A stretch of DNA of 64,000 bases from Vibrio sp. 99-8-1 (GCF_013114595.1 NZ_VTXE01000004.1:62001-126000); one strand, 5' to 3'; positions 44,101 to 53,876 are shown, numbered from the stretch's first letter. A program made the numbers and translations. The notes: generated by a model from the sequence alone, not told the origin.

Positions 44101-46144
44101 CTATAAAAGCGATCACGACTTTATCGTCATTCAGTATGCGAGAAAATACGTATGCGTTTTCTTGTTCAATGTCACTATGCCTACCGGCTCCAACCGCAGG
44201 GTGAGTTTGTCTAAATTGCCCCAGTTTCTGCCAATGTTGAAGCAGTTTCTCCCTCTCTTTATCCAGCTCCCACAGCATGTCTGACCGCGTACCTTGGTGA
44301 AAGTCATCAGCGTAAGGGCCAATATTTCGTGCCACTTCGTCACCATAATATACTTGCACGGCGCCGGGAGTGAGCAGCAGTGCATTTGCGGCGTTTCGTT
44401 GCATTTGTAGTGAATTAAAACGACTGAAAAACAGCTCTGTATCGTGGGAAGAGATATAGCTAACCGGAGTAAAATCTTTTTCTTCTGCGATGGTATTCGC
44501 GTAGCTCAGGTAAGTGTCCGCCATTTGGCTAAAACATGCAGCACCTTTGTCCATTTTCTTTTGCAGATCAAAGTTTATTAATGCATCAAAGCCATCGTCA
44601 AAATAGGGGCTGCGATAAGCACTGTGACCCCAAACTTCTCCTATCATCCAAAAGTCATCCCCCCTTTTGTTGTTCTGCTGTTGCCACTGTTTAAGTTTCG
44701 ATGAAGCCTGCTGTTTTAGTCGCTGCCACACTTCTCCTTCCACATGTTTGACGGTATCAACGCGAAAACCGTCAATACCAAAGCGCTTAACCCAATCTGA
44801 CTGCCACTCAATAAGGTAGTCAGACACGCGGTAATTTTCTCTTGCGACTACGCGTGTTCCCGGGTTGTTTAGCAACCAATTTGGTGGTGTGACTTTTTTG
44901 TTTGATTCCGTAATAAAGTCAGGCAGACCGGCCAACGACATAGTAATGTCGCCCGTGCCTGGTTGTTGATAGTTTGGCAGGCCAGTTCTAACCCAATCTT
45001 TTCCCCACCAGTTGGCCCAGTTGAGGCTGTTGTAATCGATATTGCTATGGTAGCTATGCCAGTTTTGTCCTGCTTTTGGTGACCAGTCTCGCCATTTTTC
45101 AGGTAGCTCTGCCGAGGAAGAGAGAACATCAACCCCATCAAATTGCAGATCGGCAAGAGTCGAGTATCCAGAATGATTGACTACCGCATCGAGTAACACC
45201 TTAATGCCTCGCTTGTGCGCCTCTTCGACTAATTTTGCTAAATCTTCATCGCGACCAAAGTTTTGGTCAATTTTAGTGAAGTCTCGGGTCCAGTATCCAT
45301 GATAGGCGTAAAACGGGAAGGAGCCATTAGAGCCGCCACCAACAAAGCCATGCACCTGTTCAACAATAGGGGATAACCAGATCGCGTCAGTCCCCAAGCT
45401 TTTAATGTAGTCTAACTTAGCGGTGACCCCTTTTAAGTCTCCGCCGTGAAAGGTGCCCACTTCATCTTTTCCATCACTGCGGCGACCATAGGCGTGGTCG
45501 TTAGTGGTATCGCCATTTTTAAACCTATCCACCATGACAAAATAGATGTTGGCGTTGTTCCAGTTCAGTGGCTGTTTATCTGCTTGCGGTGTTACAAGCT
45601 CCAACAGTACTAAACCACCGCTGTCTGGAGAGGGGAGAATAGAAACGTGACCATTAATCACCTCGGCGGTTTGTTGGCTATAGGCATCTCTAACAAGATC
45701 GCCATTAACAAAGGTGTTGGTAACACGGATGGACACTTCGCCACCGGCGTATTGCTGGCACTGAACCTTAGGTATAGGGCGGTTAAACGTTGTTTTACTG
45801 CTCTTTTTTGTTTGGCGCTTAATCAATAAAGTGTTGTCTTTGTCGCTGAAATAAAAGGCGTAGTCGCCTTTAAATCTAATATTGAGCTCCAGCTCTGTTG
45901 TTGTATTGCAAGCAAGTGAGATCGGCTTATTGAACTTTACTTTTTGTTTTTCGTTAGCAGAGCACTCTCCCTCTACATCCGTCACTGATAACGTATATCG
46001 TTGTTTATTTAAGCTAGCTACAACGGCATTTTCTTCAGAAAGCGGGTAACTACGGCTATTGGTTGTTGTTGATATAGCCAGAGTCGCAGCAAACAGTTGA
46101 TGTGATGATAAAAGCAGTGCAATGACGATAAAGTAGAGTTTCAT
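44093..46144 (-). CDS. Periplasmic alpha-amylase (GH13, MalS-like)
   Basis: 683 aa from ATG 46144, with a signal peptide (MKLYFIVIALLLSSHQLFAA). The N-terminal ~200 residues are a starch-binding-type beta domain. The GH13 barrel follows with all four regions: DAVVNHSG (I), GFRVDTVKHV with the nucleophile Asp (II), MIGEVWG with the acid/base Glu (III) and YISSHDTELF (IV). It hydrolyses alpha-1,4 glucans, probably in the periplasm like E. coli MalS. The C-terminus ends at VVIAFIGQ inside a 17-bp tandem repeat, so the last residues may have been altered by the duplication. The longer start at 46225 lacks a signal peptide. Confidence 0.9.
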   Translation of the reverse strand: MKLYFIVIALLLSSHQLFAATLAISTTTNSRSYPLSEENAVVASLNKQRYTLSVTDVEGECSANEKQKVKFNKPISLACNTTTELELNIRFKGDYAFYFSDKDNTLLIKRQTKKSSKTTFNRPIPKVQCQQYAGGEVSIRVTNTFVNGDLVRDAYSQQTAEVINGHVSILPSPDSGGLVLLELVTPQADKQPLNWNNANIYFVMVDRFKNGDTTNDHAYGRRSDGKDEVGTFHGGDLKGVTAKLDYIKSLGTDAIWLSPIVEQVHGFVGGGSNGSFPFYAYHGYWTRDFTKIDQNFGRDEDLAKLVEEAHKRGIKVLLDAVVNHSGYSTLADLQFDGVDVLSSSAELPEKWRDWSPKAGQNWHSYHSNIDYNSLNWANWWGKDWVRTGLPNYQQPGTGDITMSLAGLPDFITESNKKVTPPNWLLNNPGTRVVARENYRVSDYLIEWQSDWVKRFGIDGFRVDTVKHVEGEVWQRLKQQASSKLKQWQQQNNKRGDDFWMIGEVWGHSAYRSPYFDDGFDALINFDLQKKMDKGAACFSQMADTYLSYANTIAEEKDFTPVSYISSHDTELFFSRFNSLQMQRNAANALLLTPGAVQVYYGDEVARNIGPYADDFHQGTRSDMLWELDKEREKLLQHWQKLGQFRQTHPAVGAGRHSDIEQENAYVFSRILNDDKVVIAFIGQ

Positions 46145-46339
46145 ATTAGTGCCAACGTTCCTATTGATTAGCTGATTACCGATTAACTGAATATTGATAG
46201 TATGCTGAGTTGCCAAGCTGAACATCCTTCTCTCTTCTACGCCCCTAAACTGTTAGCTAGCTCATTGTTAAGGCGTAGGAAAGTGAGAATAAAACCGAGT
46301 ACACTGCCGAAAGCGGTTATTGTTTACTGAGAGAGTGTA

Positions 46340-46897
46340 ATGAAGAGAATTGCCTGTTTACTGCTGTTGTTTGTCGTGACCCCTTTGTATGCCAACGCTT
46401 TTACTTCCGGATGGCTTGCCACGGTCATTAGCGAACCAACGGACAAGTTATCTTTGCAGCAGTTACAGCAATCTGCCGATTTATATGATTGTGGTTTAGA
46501 AGAAGAGAACCAATCATTTTGCTCCGATACCATTCGTTACTACAGTACGGCTGTTGTTGCTCGCTTTGATGTTGAGCAGGGTTGGGTTGATAAAATTGAA
46601 CTGAGTTGCCCCTTCTCTAATCAAGCCTATACACAACTTCAGCTCAATTTACGTAAAGATGGTTACGTACTGGTGAAAGTGTCGGTAGAAGATAAAGAGT
46701 ACGACGTTATTGAGCAACTGAAGCATAAAACGATGAATCAGGTTAATCGTGACGTTGTTATGTTTATCAACGCCAGCGCATTAGTGAGTCATAAAGTGAT
46801 GCACTGGCAAAAGAAAGTTGAAGATAAGCAACAAGAGACTCTACAAGTGGCGGTATTTGAAAGTCATTCTGAGGGCATAGCAATAACGATTAAGTAA
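46340..46897 (+). CDS. Secreted or periplasmic protein of unknown function
   Basis: 185 aa with a signal peptide (MKRIACLLLLFVVTPLYANA). No family recognised. The mature part has two or more cysteines (YDCGLEEENQSFCSDT, IELSCPF) that could form a disulfide, and is otherwise mixed alpha/beta. GAGAGTG lies before the ATG at 46340. It is divergent from the amylase gene. The stop lies inside the first of three 14-bp tandem repeats. Confidence 0.75.
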   Translation: MKRIACLLLLFVVTPLYANAFTSGWLATVISEPTDKLSLQQLQQSADLYDCGLEEENQSFCSDTIRYYSTAVVARFDVEQGWVDKIELSCPFSNQAYTQLQLNLRKDGYVLVKVSVEDKEYDVIEQLKHKTMNQVNRDVVMFINASALVSHKVMHWQKKVEDKQQETLQVAVFESHSEGIAITIK

Positions 46898-46924
46898 TAA
46901 CAATTAAGTAATAACGATTAAGTA
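46883..46924. repeat. Three tandem 14-bp repeats at the stop of the secreted-protein gene
   Basis: AATAACGATTAAGT (46883-46896), AATAACAATTAAGT (46897-46910) and AATAACGATTAAGT (46911-46924) lie in tandem; the gene's stop TAA spans the first junction (46895-46897). Each unit repeats the same T-I-K-stop-like bases. Confidence 0.8.
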
Positions 46925-47108
46925 AAATACGCAAGTAGCTTCAAGCTGCCTGTTTCTGTGATTATCTTTCTTGAACTGAACCTGTTGATACAACGCTCAT
47001 TTCTGCATCTGAGGTCGCTTGGGTACAGAGTACTGGTTATAGAATACTGGGTATATAAGATGACACAGTATACAATGCCCCTCCAAAAATCGTTACCGAG
47101 GAATAGCA

Positions 47109-47504
47109 ATGCTAGAAGAACAACAAAATAACCCACTTCATGGTCTCAAACTTGAGGAGATGCTGGTGGAGTTAGTGGATCACTACGGTTGGGATATTCT
47201 AGACACAGCGATGCGATTTAACTGTTTTCATATGAACCCATCTATTGCTAGCAGCGTGAAATACCTACGTAAAACTGAGTGGGCAAGAGAGCGATTGGAA
47301 GCTTTCTATTTGTCTCGCTTTAAACGCATGCCAAAACCAACGGCAGAAGAGCGCGAAATTCCGCCAAGAATGCGTACTTTCCCCGTAGATATTAAGCCTC
47401 GTGAACCTATGGTACTAACGGTAGAATCGATATTAGACTCGCAAGCTAAAGCGGCTTCAAGTTATAAAGCGAGAACGGCTCGCGGTAAGAACAGAAATAG
47501 ATAA
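47109..47504 (+). CDS. VF530-family DNA-binding protein
   Basis: 131 aa. The N-terminal ~70 residues match VF530 (DUF2132): NPLHGLKLEEMLVELVDHYG, then FNCFHMNPSIASSVKYLRKT and EWARERLEAFYL. VF530 from Vibrio fischeri is a small DNA-binding fold. A basic C-terminal tail of ~60 residues (ending KARTARGKNRNR) extends beyond the usual ~75-aa domain and could add nucleic-acid affinity. GAGGAA lies before the ATG. Confidence 0.82.
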   Translation: MLEEQQNNPLHGLKLEEMLVELVDHYGWDILDTAMRFNCFHMNPSIASSVKYLRKTEWARERLEAFYLSRFKRMPKPTAEEREIPPRMRTFPVDIKPREPMVLTVESILDSQAKAASSYKARTARGKNRNR

Positions 47505-47524
47505 TCGGCATGAATAGACCAGAG

Positions 47525-49222
47525 CTACTGTTTGCTAGTGGTGTTCTCTTGTAGCAGTTGCTCGGTTTGTTCCCTGTCCATGGGTTTGGCAAATAGATAC
47601 CCTTGAGCGTAGTGACATCCGAGTTGCTGCAATAGTTTGCTCTGCTCTTCTTCTTCAACTCCTTCAGCAAGTATCTGCACATTCAATACCTTACTGAGCT
47701 CGATGATTTGTCGTGTTAACTCTCGATCGATGGTTGTGTTACAAATATTCTCTATCAGTGAGCGATCAACTTTCAGTTTATCCAACGACTGATGGAACTC
47801 TTTAATTAAGCTTAATGATGAGTAACCACAACCAAAGTCATCAACCGCAATACTTATTCCCAATTTTTTAACGGCAATAATGTTGTCATTTAGCGCTTTA
47901 AGGTTTTTAACGGAAGCTGTTTCGGTGATCTCTAGCTCTATGAGAGAAGTGGGGCATCCTACCTGAGTAATGATGTTTGCCAACCTATCGACAAAAGTAC
48001 TCATTTCCAGCGTTTTATAAGATAGGTTTATGGCAATTTTAGGCAGGTCAAACTGGGCTGTTTGCCAAGTGACAATTTGACGGCATACATGGGTAATTAC
48101 CCAGAGATCGAACTCAAAATGCATTCCAATATCTTCTGCAATGCCAACAAAAATATCAGGAGCAACATTGCCTAAACTTGGGTGATTCCATCGTGATAGA
48201 GCTTCAAAACCGATAAGTGAACCATCATTGAGATTATATTGTGGCTGATAAAAAACATGAAATAGGCTCTGTTCTATCGCAGTTGGAAACTCATCTATAA
48301 TCAGTTTGCGAGACAGTATATCTCCGGGGGTTTTAACCGTAGAGAAGCAGTATTTTGAAACACTGTGAGTACTTGATTGAAGCATTGCCGTTTCTGCTGC
48401 GATCTCCATGGCATGATAACTTTCATAGAGTGTATTGCGTTCGCTGACACCGATACTAAAAGATTTGCTGATCTGTATGTTGTCTGAAACAGCTAGCGGT
48501 GTATCCGCAATGGCACAGAGGTTTTGGCAAATATGCTCAATATAAGATTGAAAGGAGTTAACCGGTAAGTTGTCTTGGTTTTTTACCAAAATACCGAATT
48601 TGGCATTATTAAAACGAACCACAAGGCCATATATACCAATGGTCTGTTTGAGTTTTTGGCCGAGTGCTATTAAATAGTCATCACCAATATCAAAGCCATA
48701 GCGAAAGTTTATGGTGGAGAAGTTGTCTACGTTAAAAAAAACGATAACAAAGTTGTTTATCGGCGAAGAAGGTAGGTCCATCAAGTAATCCGCTTGAGAG
48801 CGAATTGCCCAACCATTAGGTAAATTTGTTATTGGATCGATGGATCTGTTTTCGGTGATCTTAAAACACAGTTGGTAATGAATACCACTTTCGTCAAGGG
48901 AACGAAGGTGAACTTTTACCGGCATGGGATAGTGGTATTGATTGCTAAAAGTAGCATGAAATATAAGACTGCTTTTCTCTTGGCTTGCCTGACTTAGTAA
49001 CTGAACTAACGATGATTGCTCGCGTGGGATAGAAAGCCTATCTTCGATAGGGCAGCCAACCACTTGCAACGGTTTTAGACCAAACTCTTCCGCAAAACTA
49101 TTGTTGCAGGCCGTCACTAATCCGTTAGATATGACTAAGATAGGTAATAATGTCTCTTCTATCTCATTTAACGTTGAAGCTAGAGCATTTGTCTTTTTCA
49201 AAGTCGTTTGGTTTTTTGTCAC
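47525..49222 (-). CDS. c-di-GMP phosphodiesterase (PAS, degenerate GGDEF, EAL)
   Basis: 565 aa. A PAS-like domain (~25-130) comes first. The GGDEF-type domain (~140-300) has lost the signature (reads RFNNAKFGIL where R-x-GGDEF is expected), so it should not make c-di-GMP. The EAL domain (~310-560) is intact: GFEALSRWNHP, ELEITETASV, VDDFGCGYSSL, LKVDRSLI, LAEGVEEEEQ and QGYLFAKPM. It should degrade c-di-GMP in the cytoplasm, lowering biofilm and raising motility. No membrane segment is seen. Monocistronic. Confidence 0.9.
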   Translation of the reverse strand: MTKNQTTLKKTNALASTLNEIEETLLPILVISNGLVTACNNSFAEEFGLKPLQVVGCPIEDRLSIPREQSSLVQLLSQASQEKSSLIFHATFSNQYHYPMPVKVHLRSLDESGIHYQLCFKITENRSIDPITNLPNGWAIRSQADYLMDLPSSPINNFVIVFFNVDNFSTINFRYGFDIGDDYLIALGQKLKQTIGIYGLVVRFNNAKFGILVKNQDNLPVNSFQSYIEHICQNLCAIADTPLAVSDNIQISKSFSIGVSERNTLYESYHAMEIAAETAMLQSSTHSVSKYCFSTVKTPGDILSRKLIIDEFPTAIEQSLFHVFYQPQYNLNDGSLIGFEALSRWNHPSLGNVAPDIFVGIAEDIGMHFEFDLWVITHVCRQIVTWQTAQFDLPKIAINLSYKTLEMSTFVDRLANIITQVGCPTSLIELEITETASVKNLKALNDNIIAVKKLGISIAVDDFGCGYSSLSLIKEFHQSLDKLKVDRSLIENICNTTIDRELTRQIIELSKVLNVQILAEGVEEEEQSKLLQQLGCHYAQGYLFAKPMDREQTEQLLQENTTSKQ

Positions 49223-49355
49223 AGCTAACGCCAGCCCCTTGAGTTTACTTGAGTATGGTATGAAGAGCTTAACACTCGTTCCTATTTAAATTTAGTCAAT
49301 ATTGAGAATTCTTCAATAGCTAATCATCTGTAGAACCTAGAGATTTTTCACTCAT

Positions 49356-50255
49356 TTATCTTAATCGATGAAAAAACTTTATCTTTTGACCAAACACGTT
49401 AAACAGGGCTCCCAACACAATCAAACTGCCTCCTAAGTAAGTCCAACCGGATGGGACTTCGCCAAAAAAGATAACCCCCAGAATGATAGAAAAGACAATT
49501 TGCACGTACGAGTATGCTGATGCCTTGCCAGCCGCTTGGGTTTGCATGGCTTTGGTTAGCCCAATTTGACCAACTTGTGTGAATATACCAATCAACACCA
49601 GAATCAAAGTAATGGACAGGCTAGGCCAAATGAAATTGTCACCGATTAACAGCAGTGAAACCGGTAATGCCACCATTGGGAAATAGAAAATGATGACTGA
49701 TGGGTCTTCAGTTGTACTCAGTTTTCGGACAATGACATACGCTACCGCACTCAAAAATGCGCCGCAAATGGCTATGATGACGCTCATCATTGGAAGAGCA
49801 GAGGCGGAGCTTACTGATAATGTGGGTTTTACCATAGTAAACACCCCTAGCAGACATAATACGATGCAAACTAAGGTGGAGAACTGAACGCGTTCTTTTA
49901 AGAATAGTACGGCCAAAAGTGCAGTAAATACTGGATGAATATATTGAAGTATTGTCGCTTCTGCTAACGGTAACGTGGTTACCGCGTAGTAGACGCAAAT
50001 AAGCGCGATGGTTCCAACCACCCCTCTCAACAATAACAAAGGTCGATTGTTTCCCCAGACAGAGATTCTTTTTCTTTTTACATCAATGTAGCTGATGATG
50101 AGTGAAACTAACGCTCTAGCGGCAACAATTTCAAATACTGGGATTCCATACTGGCCGACGTATTTTACACAAGCTGACATCAAGGCAAAGCCGAGAGCGG
50201 AAAGGATCATAAAGCGAACCCCAGCGGGGAAGGCACTGTATAATTGGTTAAGCAT
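49356..50255 (-). CDS. EamA/DMT-family transporter
   Basis: 299 aa from the chosen ATG (MLNQLYSAFPAG, 50255); an ATG at 50294 would add a polar extension. Ten hydrophobic segments form two EamA repeats, with LRGVVGTIALICVYYAVTTL and ATILQYIHPVFTALLAVLFL in the first and VQIVFSIILGVIFFGEVPSG in the second. Similar to RhaT/RarD-type or Vibrio DMT exporters; substrate unknown. Monocistronic and divergent from the HAD phosphatase gene. Confidence 0.85.
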   Translation of the reverse strand: MLNQLYSAFPAGVRFMILSALGFALMSACVKYVGQYGIPVFEIVAARALVSLIISYIDVKRKRISVWGNNRPLLLLRGVVGTIALICVYYAVTTLPLAEATILQYIHPVFTALLAVLFLKERVQFSTLVCIVLCLLGVFTMVKPTLSVSSASALPMMSVIIAICGAFLSAVAYVIVRKLSTTEDPSVIIFYFPMVALPVSLLLIGDNFIWPSLSITLILVLIGIFTQVGQIGLTKAMQTQAAGKASAYSYVQIVFSIILGVIFFGEVPSGWTYLGGSLIVLGALFNVFGQKIKFFHRLR

Positions 50256-50537
50256 ACTGTTTTCTATAAGGTGGTATCGGGCAGACTTTACCACAGTTGG
50301 TTACATTAGCGAGATTCTTTTGGCCTTTTATCCATGTTTTTCATTGCTTAGCGAAGCCCTTAGCTGAAGTCACGTTTGCCGCGGTAGTTAACGGTCTTTT
50401 TGCGTCCACTTTTATGTTAGTCATGTCATTGCAGTTTTTTTTGCCTCAACTCGTTATAAACAACGTTAATTGCTATATACTTCGATTACTTTTGTGGTTC
50501 AGCCCACATTTACTTCATTTATTACCGAGTACCTCGA

Positions 50538-51338
50538 ATGCCTCAACAGAACATCACCTTTATTGCCGCAGATATGGACGGCACATTACTGGATGAGTTT
50601 GGTCAGCTTGACCCGAATTTTTTTAATATGTATCAAAAGCTTGAAGACAATGGAATCATATTTGCAGCTGCATCTGGACGTCAGTATTACAGCCTAATGC
50701 AGACATTCTCTTCTATACAAGAGCGTATGATGTTTATTGCTGAAAATGGCACCCTGGTGATGCACAAAGGTAAAGAGCTGTATAGCTGTACGATAACCAA
50801 AGAGTCGGTTAAAGCGATTGTTGCGGAATCTCGCTTGATAGAGGGGGCATACATTGTATTGTGCGGCAAGAAATCGGCTTACATTGAAACGCAACAACCT
50901 GAAGCCCTTAAAGAGATTCAGAAGTACTATCATCGCTGTGAGTATGTTGATGACCTGCTATCGGTTGATGATGAGTTTATTAAAGTCGCGATTTGTCATT
51001 TCTCAGGCTCTGAAGAGAACCTATTCCCTAGCATAAATGCGAAGTTTTCTCATGATCACCAAGTGGTTGTTAGTGCTAAGGTTTGGCTGGATGTCATGAA
51101 TGCCGAAGCATCAAAAGGGGCGGCGATTCGTCATTTGCAAAGCACTTTACAGTTTACTCATCAACAGACGATGAGTTTTGGTGACTATTTTAATGACATC
51201 GAGATGCTGCAAGCCAGTTATCACTCTTATGCGATGGAAAATGCGCATTCAGAAGTAAAGAAACACGCTCGTTTTTCTGCTCCAAGTAATAAAGACTCTG
51301 GTGTGATGAAAGTCATTGAACAGTTATTGCTATCTTAA
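50538..51338 (+). CDS. Cof-type HAD-IIB phosphatase
   Basis: 266 aa. The HAD motifs are FIAADMDGTLLDE (Asp nucleophile, motif I), FAAASGRQYYSL (motif II), Lys of ASKGAAIRHL (motif III) and FGDYFNDIEML (motif IV). The C2B cap sits between. The family dephosphorylates sugar phosphates, flavin or pyridoxal phosphate with broad specificity. Monocistronic; a strong hairpin follows. Confidence 0.9.
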   Translation: MPQQNITFIAADMDGTLLDEFGQLDPNFFNMYQKLEDNGIIFAAASGRQYYSLMQTFSSIQERMMFIAENGTLVMHKGKELYSCTITKESVKAIVAESRLIEGAYIVLCGKKSAYIETQQPEALKEIQKYYHRCEYVDDLLSVDDEFIKVAICHFSGSEENLFPSINAKFSHDHQVVVSAKVWLDVMNAEASKGAAIRHLQSTLQFTHQQTMSFGDYFNDIEMLQASYHSYAMENAHSEVKKHARFSAPSNKDSGVMKVIEQLLLS

Positions 51339-51373
51339 TTGGCACATTTAAAAGCAGTAAACAATGGAGTTAC

Positions 51374-51410
51374 AACATGCCAGACAGTAAAAATGATGGT
51401 CTGGCATGTT
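51374..51410. terminator. Bidirectional hairpin between the HAD and serine deaminase genes
   Basis: AACATGCCAGAC (51374-51385) pairs perfectly with GTCTGGCATGTT (51399-51410), a 12-bp stem between convergent genes. Confidence 0.75.
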
Positions 51411-51423
51411 GATTAAATCCATC

Positions 51424-52794
51424 TCATTCGCAAGGTGGTGCTAGATGAATAAGTGCAAGCCCACCTAACGAGGTTTCACGATACTTCTTATTCATATCTT
51501 TTCCCGTTTTGAACATGGTTTCAATTACTTTATCTAACGAAATTAAACACTTGCTTGTCCTTTTAAGTGCCATTCGTGATGCATTAATTGCCTTCATTGC
51601 TCCCATGGCATTCCGCTCTATGCACGGTACCTGAACTAACCCTGCAATCGGATCACAGGTCATACCCAATGAATGTTCCATGGCAATTTCAGCGGCCATG
51701 CATACTTGTTCATTGCTGCCTCCTCGTAATGCGGTTAACCCAGCGGCGGCCATCGATGAAGAGACACCAATCTCGCCCTGACAGCCGACTTCTGCACCCG
51801 AAATAGAGGCGTTCATTTTGTAAAGCATGCCGATAGCACCAGAGACAGCAATAAAATCTTCGATCTGTTTGCTTTTAAGAGGACGAATAAATGTGTGGTA
51901 GTAGTTGAGAACAGCCGGAATAACACCTGAAGCGCCATTGGTTGGCGAGGTGATAATTTGTCCACCTGCGGCATTCTCTTCACTTACTGCAAAAGCAAAT
52001 AGGTTGACCCAATCCATTATTTCCATGGGATCAACTCCGAGAGATTGGTTTGCTTCTAAATGTTTTAGCAGAGCAGGAGCTCGTCTGGTTAAGTGTAAAC
52101 CACCGTCTAGAATGCCTTCTGTGGTTAAACCGCGTTCAATACAGTGAGACATGATGGTCCAAATTTTGTCGGCCTTTTTTTGGGTGTCCGCTGCGCTACG
52201 AAAGGCGAGTTCGTTTCTTAACACCAAGCTACCTATGCTCAAACCATTCTCTTGTGCTCTTAGCAATAGTTCATCTGCGCTAGTAAATGGCAGCTCAACC
52301 TCAATGGTTTGATGGTTTTCTGCGCTTTTTAACTGTTTTTCAGTGGCAATAAATCCGCCACCAATAGAGAAGTAACTCTCATTGTCGATAAGCCGACCGT
52401 CACTATCATAGGCAGATATCGTCATTGCATTCTCATGTAACGGAAGGCTTTCTTTATTGAACACCACATCATTTTCTATATCGAACTCAATCTGGTAAGT
52501 ATTATTGAGAATCAGTGTTTTGCTTTTAATACATTGCTGTAATTGTTCGTTCGCCGCAGCGATATCTATCGATTCGGGTGTATTTCCTAATAGTCCTAAT
52601 ATAGAAGCACGATCGGTGTGGTGGCCCTTACCGGTAAGAGAAAGAGAACCATATAGATCCACTTGGATGCGTTTAATGCTTGATAATAAAGCGGCGTTTT
52701 TTTCAATAAATTGATGACCAGCAATCATAGGGCCATTGGTGTGCGAACTCGAAGGGCCGACACCAATTTTGTAAATGTCAAAAATAGATAACAT
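51424..52794 (-). CDS. sdaA: L-serine ammonia-lyase (iron-sulfur type)
   Basis: 456 aa; deaminates L-serine to pyruvate and ammonia. The family is the single-chain, [4Fe-4S]-dependent type. The N-terminal IGVGPSSSHTNGPM is diagnostic, as is the Cys-rich segment NEQVCMAAEIAMEHSLGMTC with CDPIAGLVQVPC. GASGVIPAVLNYYH and the SSMAAAGLTALRGG segment also match. It lies 12 nt downstream of the symporter fragment and was probably its operon partner. Whether it is SdaA or SdaB type cannot be told by sequence alone. Confidence 0.92.
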   Translation of the reverse strand: MLSIFDIYKIGVGPSSSHTNGPMIAGHQFIEKNAALLSSIKRIQVDLYGSLSLTGKGHHTDRASILGLLGNTPESIDIAAANEQLQQCIKSKTLILNNTYQIEFDIENDVVFNKESLPLHENAMTISAYDSDGRLIDNESYFSIGGGFIATEKQLKSAENHQTIEVELPFTSADELLLRAQENGLSIGSLVLRNELAFRSAADTQKKADKIWTIMSHCIERGLTTEGILDGGLHLTRRAPALLKHLEANQSLGVDPMEIMDWVNLFAFAVSEENAAGGQIITSPTNGASGVIPAVLNYYHTFIRPLKSKQIEDFIAVSGAIGMLYKMNASISGAEVGCQGEIGVSSSMAAAGLTALRGGSNEQVCMAAEIAMEHSLGMTCDPIAGLVQVPCIERNAMGAMKAINASRMALKRTSKCLISLDKVIETMFKTGKDMNKKYRETSLGGLALIHLAPPCE

Positions 52795-52806
52795 GTGTTG
52801 TGCCTG

Positions 52807-53610
52807 TTACATAAGAACTGAACTAAGCCAGCTAGGAATGAAAAAGCAAAGGCCGATAGTAATTAAGGCAAAAACTAGCAGCATACTTTGACTGGTAGAA
52901 GGTTTAGAGAATAGTGTTTTTTGTTGTTCGATAAATTGCTGCTGTTGTGTGGTATTGCTTCCCCATAGCGCACTCGCAATGATGGCAAAGAGCAAAAACA
53001 CGCCAGTACCAATAGGGGCGTACCATGGCCATGCAATGTCGAACAGCCGACAGATAGCGATAGCGATTGTACTGGTGATACTGCCCGCAATAACGCCTTT
53101 CTCATTAGCTTTAGAAAAACCTAAACCTAGAACAAATGATCCAAGACGAATACCAACAAATATAGAGGTTAAGCTTGCAATCGTTTTTAACACTGATTCA
53201 TTGTTGATAGCGCCTAACGCAGGAATAATAACTAAAACAGCAGCGATTAAGCTTAGTTTTCGAGCGATTTTGTCGTAATGATCGGCCGCTTTGTGTGGAT
53301 TAAAAAAGCGCTTATAGATATCAAAAGTCGCCACTGTCGCGATAGAGTTGTAGGTGGAGTCGAGAGTCGACATTGCTGCTGCCGATAATGCCGACATAAT
53401 CAAACCGATTACAATTGGGTTTGTATGGTTTAAAACAAAGTCGAGAATAATATTGTTGCTGTTTGCAAACTCTTTACCATCATAAAAAATGAAAAGCAGA
53501 ACCCCTAGGACGCTGAAGAATAGGTAGATAAAGAATGCACCATAACCACACAGAAGCATCGATTTTTGCGCATTAGCGACATCTTTCGTGGCTAATGTTC
53601 TCTGAATTCC
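52807..53610 (-). pseudogene. 5'-truncated sodium:solute symporter
   Basis: C-terminal half of an SSS-family symporter. Reading on the minus strand from about 53610, homology starts at GIQRTLATKDVANAQKS, the residues that follow helix 6 in complete proteins (~500 aa). About 230-250 N-terminal residues are absent. Seven or so hydrophobic segments remain (from LLCGYGAFFIYLFFSVLG). The open frame runs on to 53655 into sequence of the LacI fragment, so no functional start remains. Gene lies 12 nt before the serine deaminase gene on the same strand, suggesting it imported serine or a related compound. Confidence 0.85.
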
Positions 53611-53817
53611 ATTCCTGAGGATTTGCAAATTATCGGAATGGATAACACCCCTCAAGCTGACTGGATGAGTTACCGGTTATCTTCTTTCCAGCAAGATTTT
53701 GCACGATTAGCTAAAGAAGTAGTAAAAATTGTAGTCGGGCAAATTCAAGATAGTGACAGCAGCATGGTTAAGCTTATGATACCGGCGACGCTGGTGAAGA
53801 GAGATACATTAAAATAG
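53608..53817 (+). pseudogene. 5'-truncated LacI-family regulator
   Basis: C-terminal ~68 residues of a LacI-type repressor: SIPEDLQIIGMDNTPQADWM followed by SYRLSSFQQDFARLAKEVV and ending LMIPATLVKRDTLK. This is the last part of the sensor domain (the IIGxDN strand and following helix); the helix-turn-helix and most of the sensor are missing. The fragment begins exactly where the symporter homology ends on the other strand (53608-53611). An in-frame TGA at 53602-53604 closes the frame upstream. Confidence 0.85.
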
Positions 53818-53876
53818 CTTTTATGTTTTCTAATAAGCTGCGGCTTTTTGTTTACTTGTAAAGTTGCTGAAACTTT

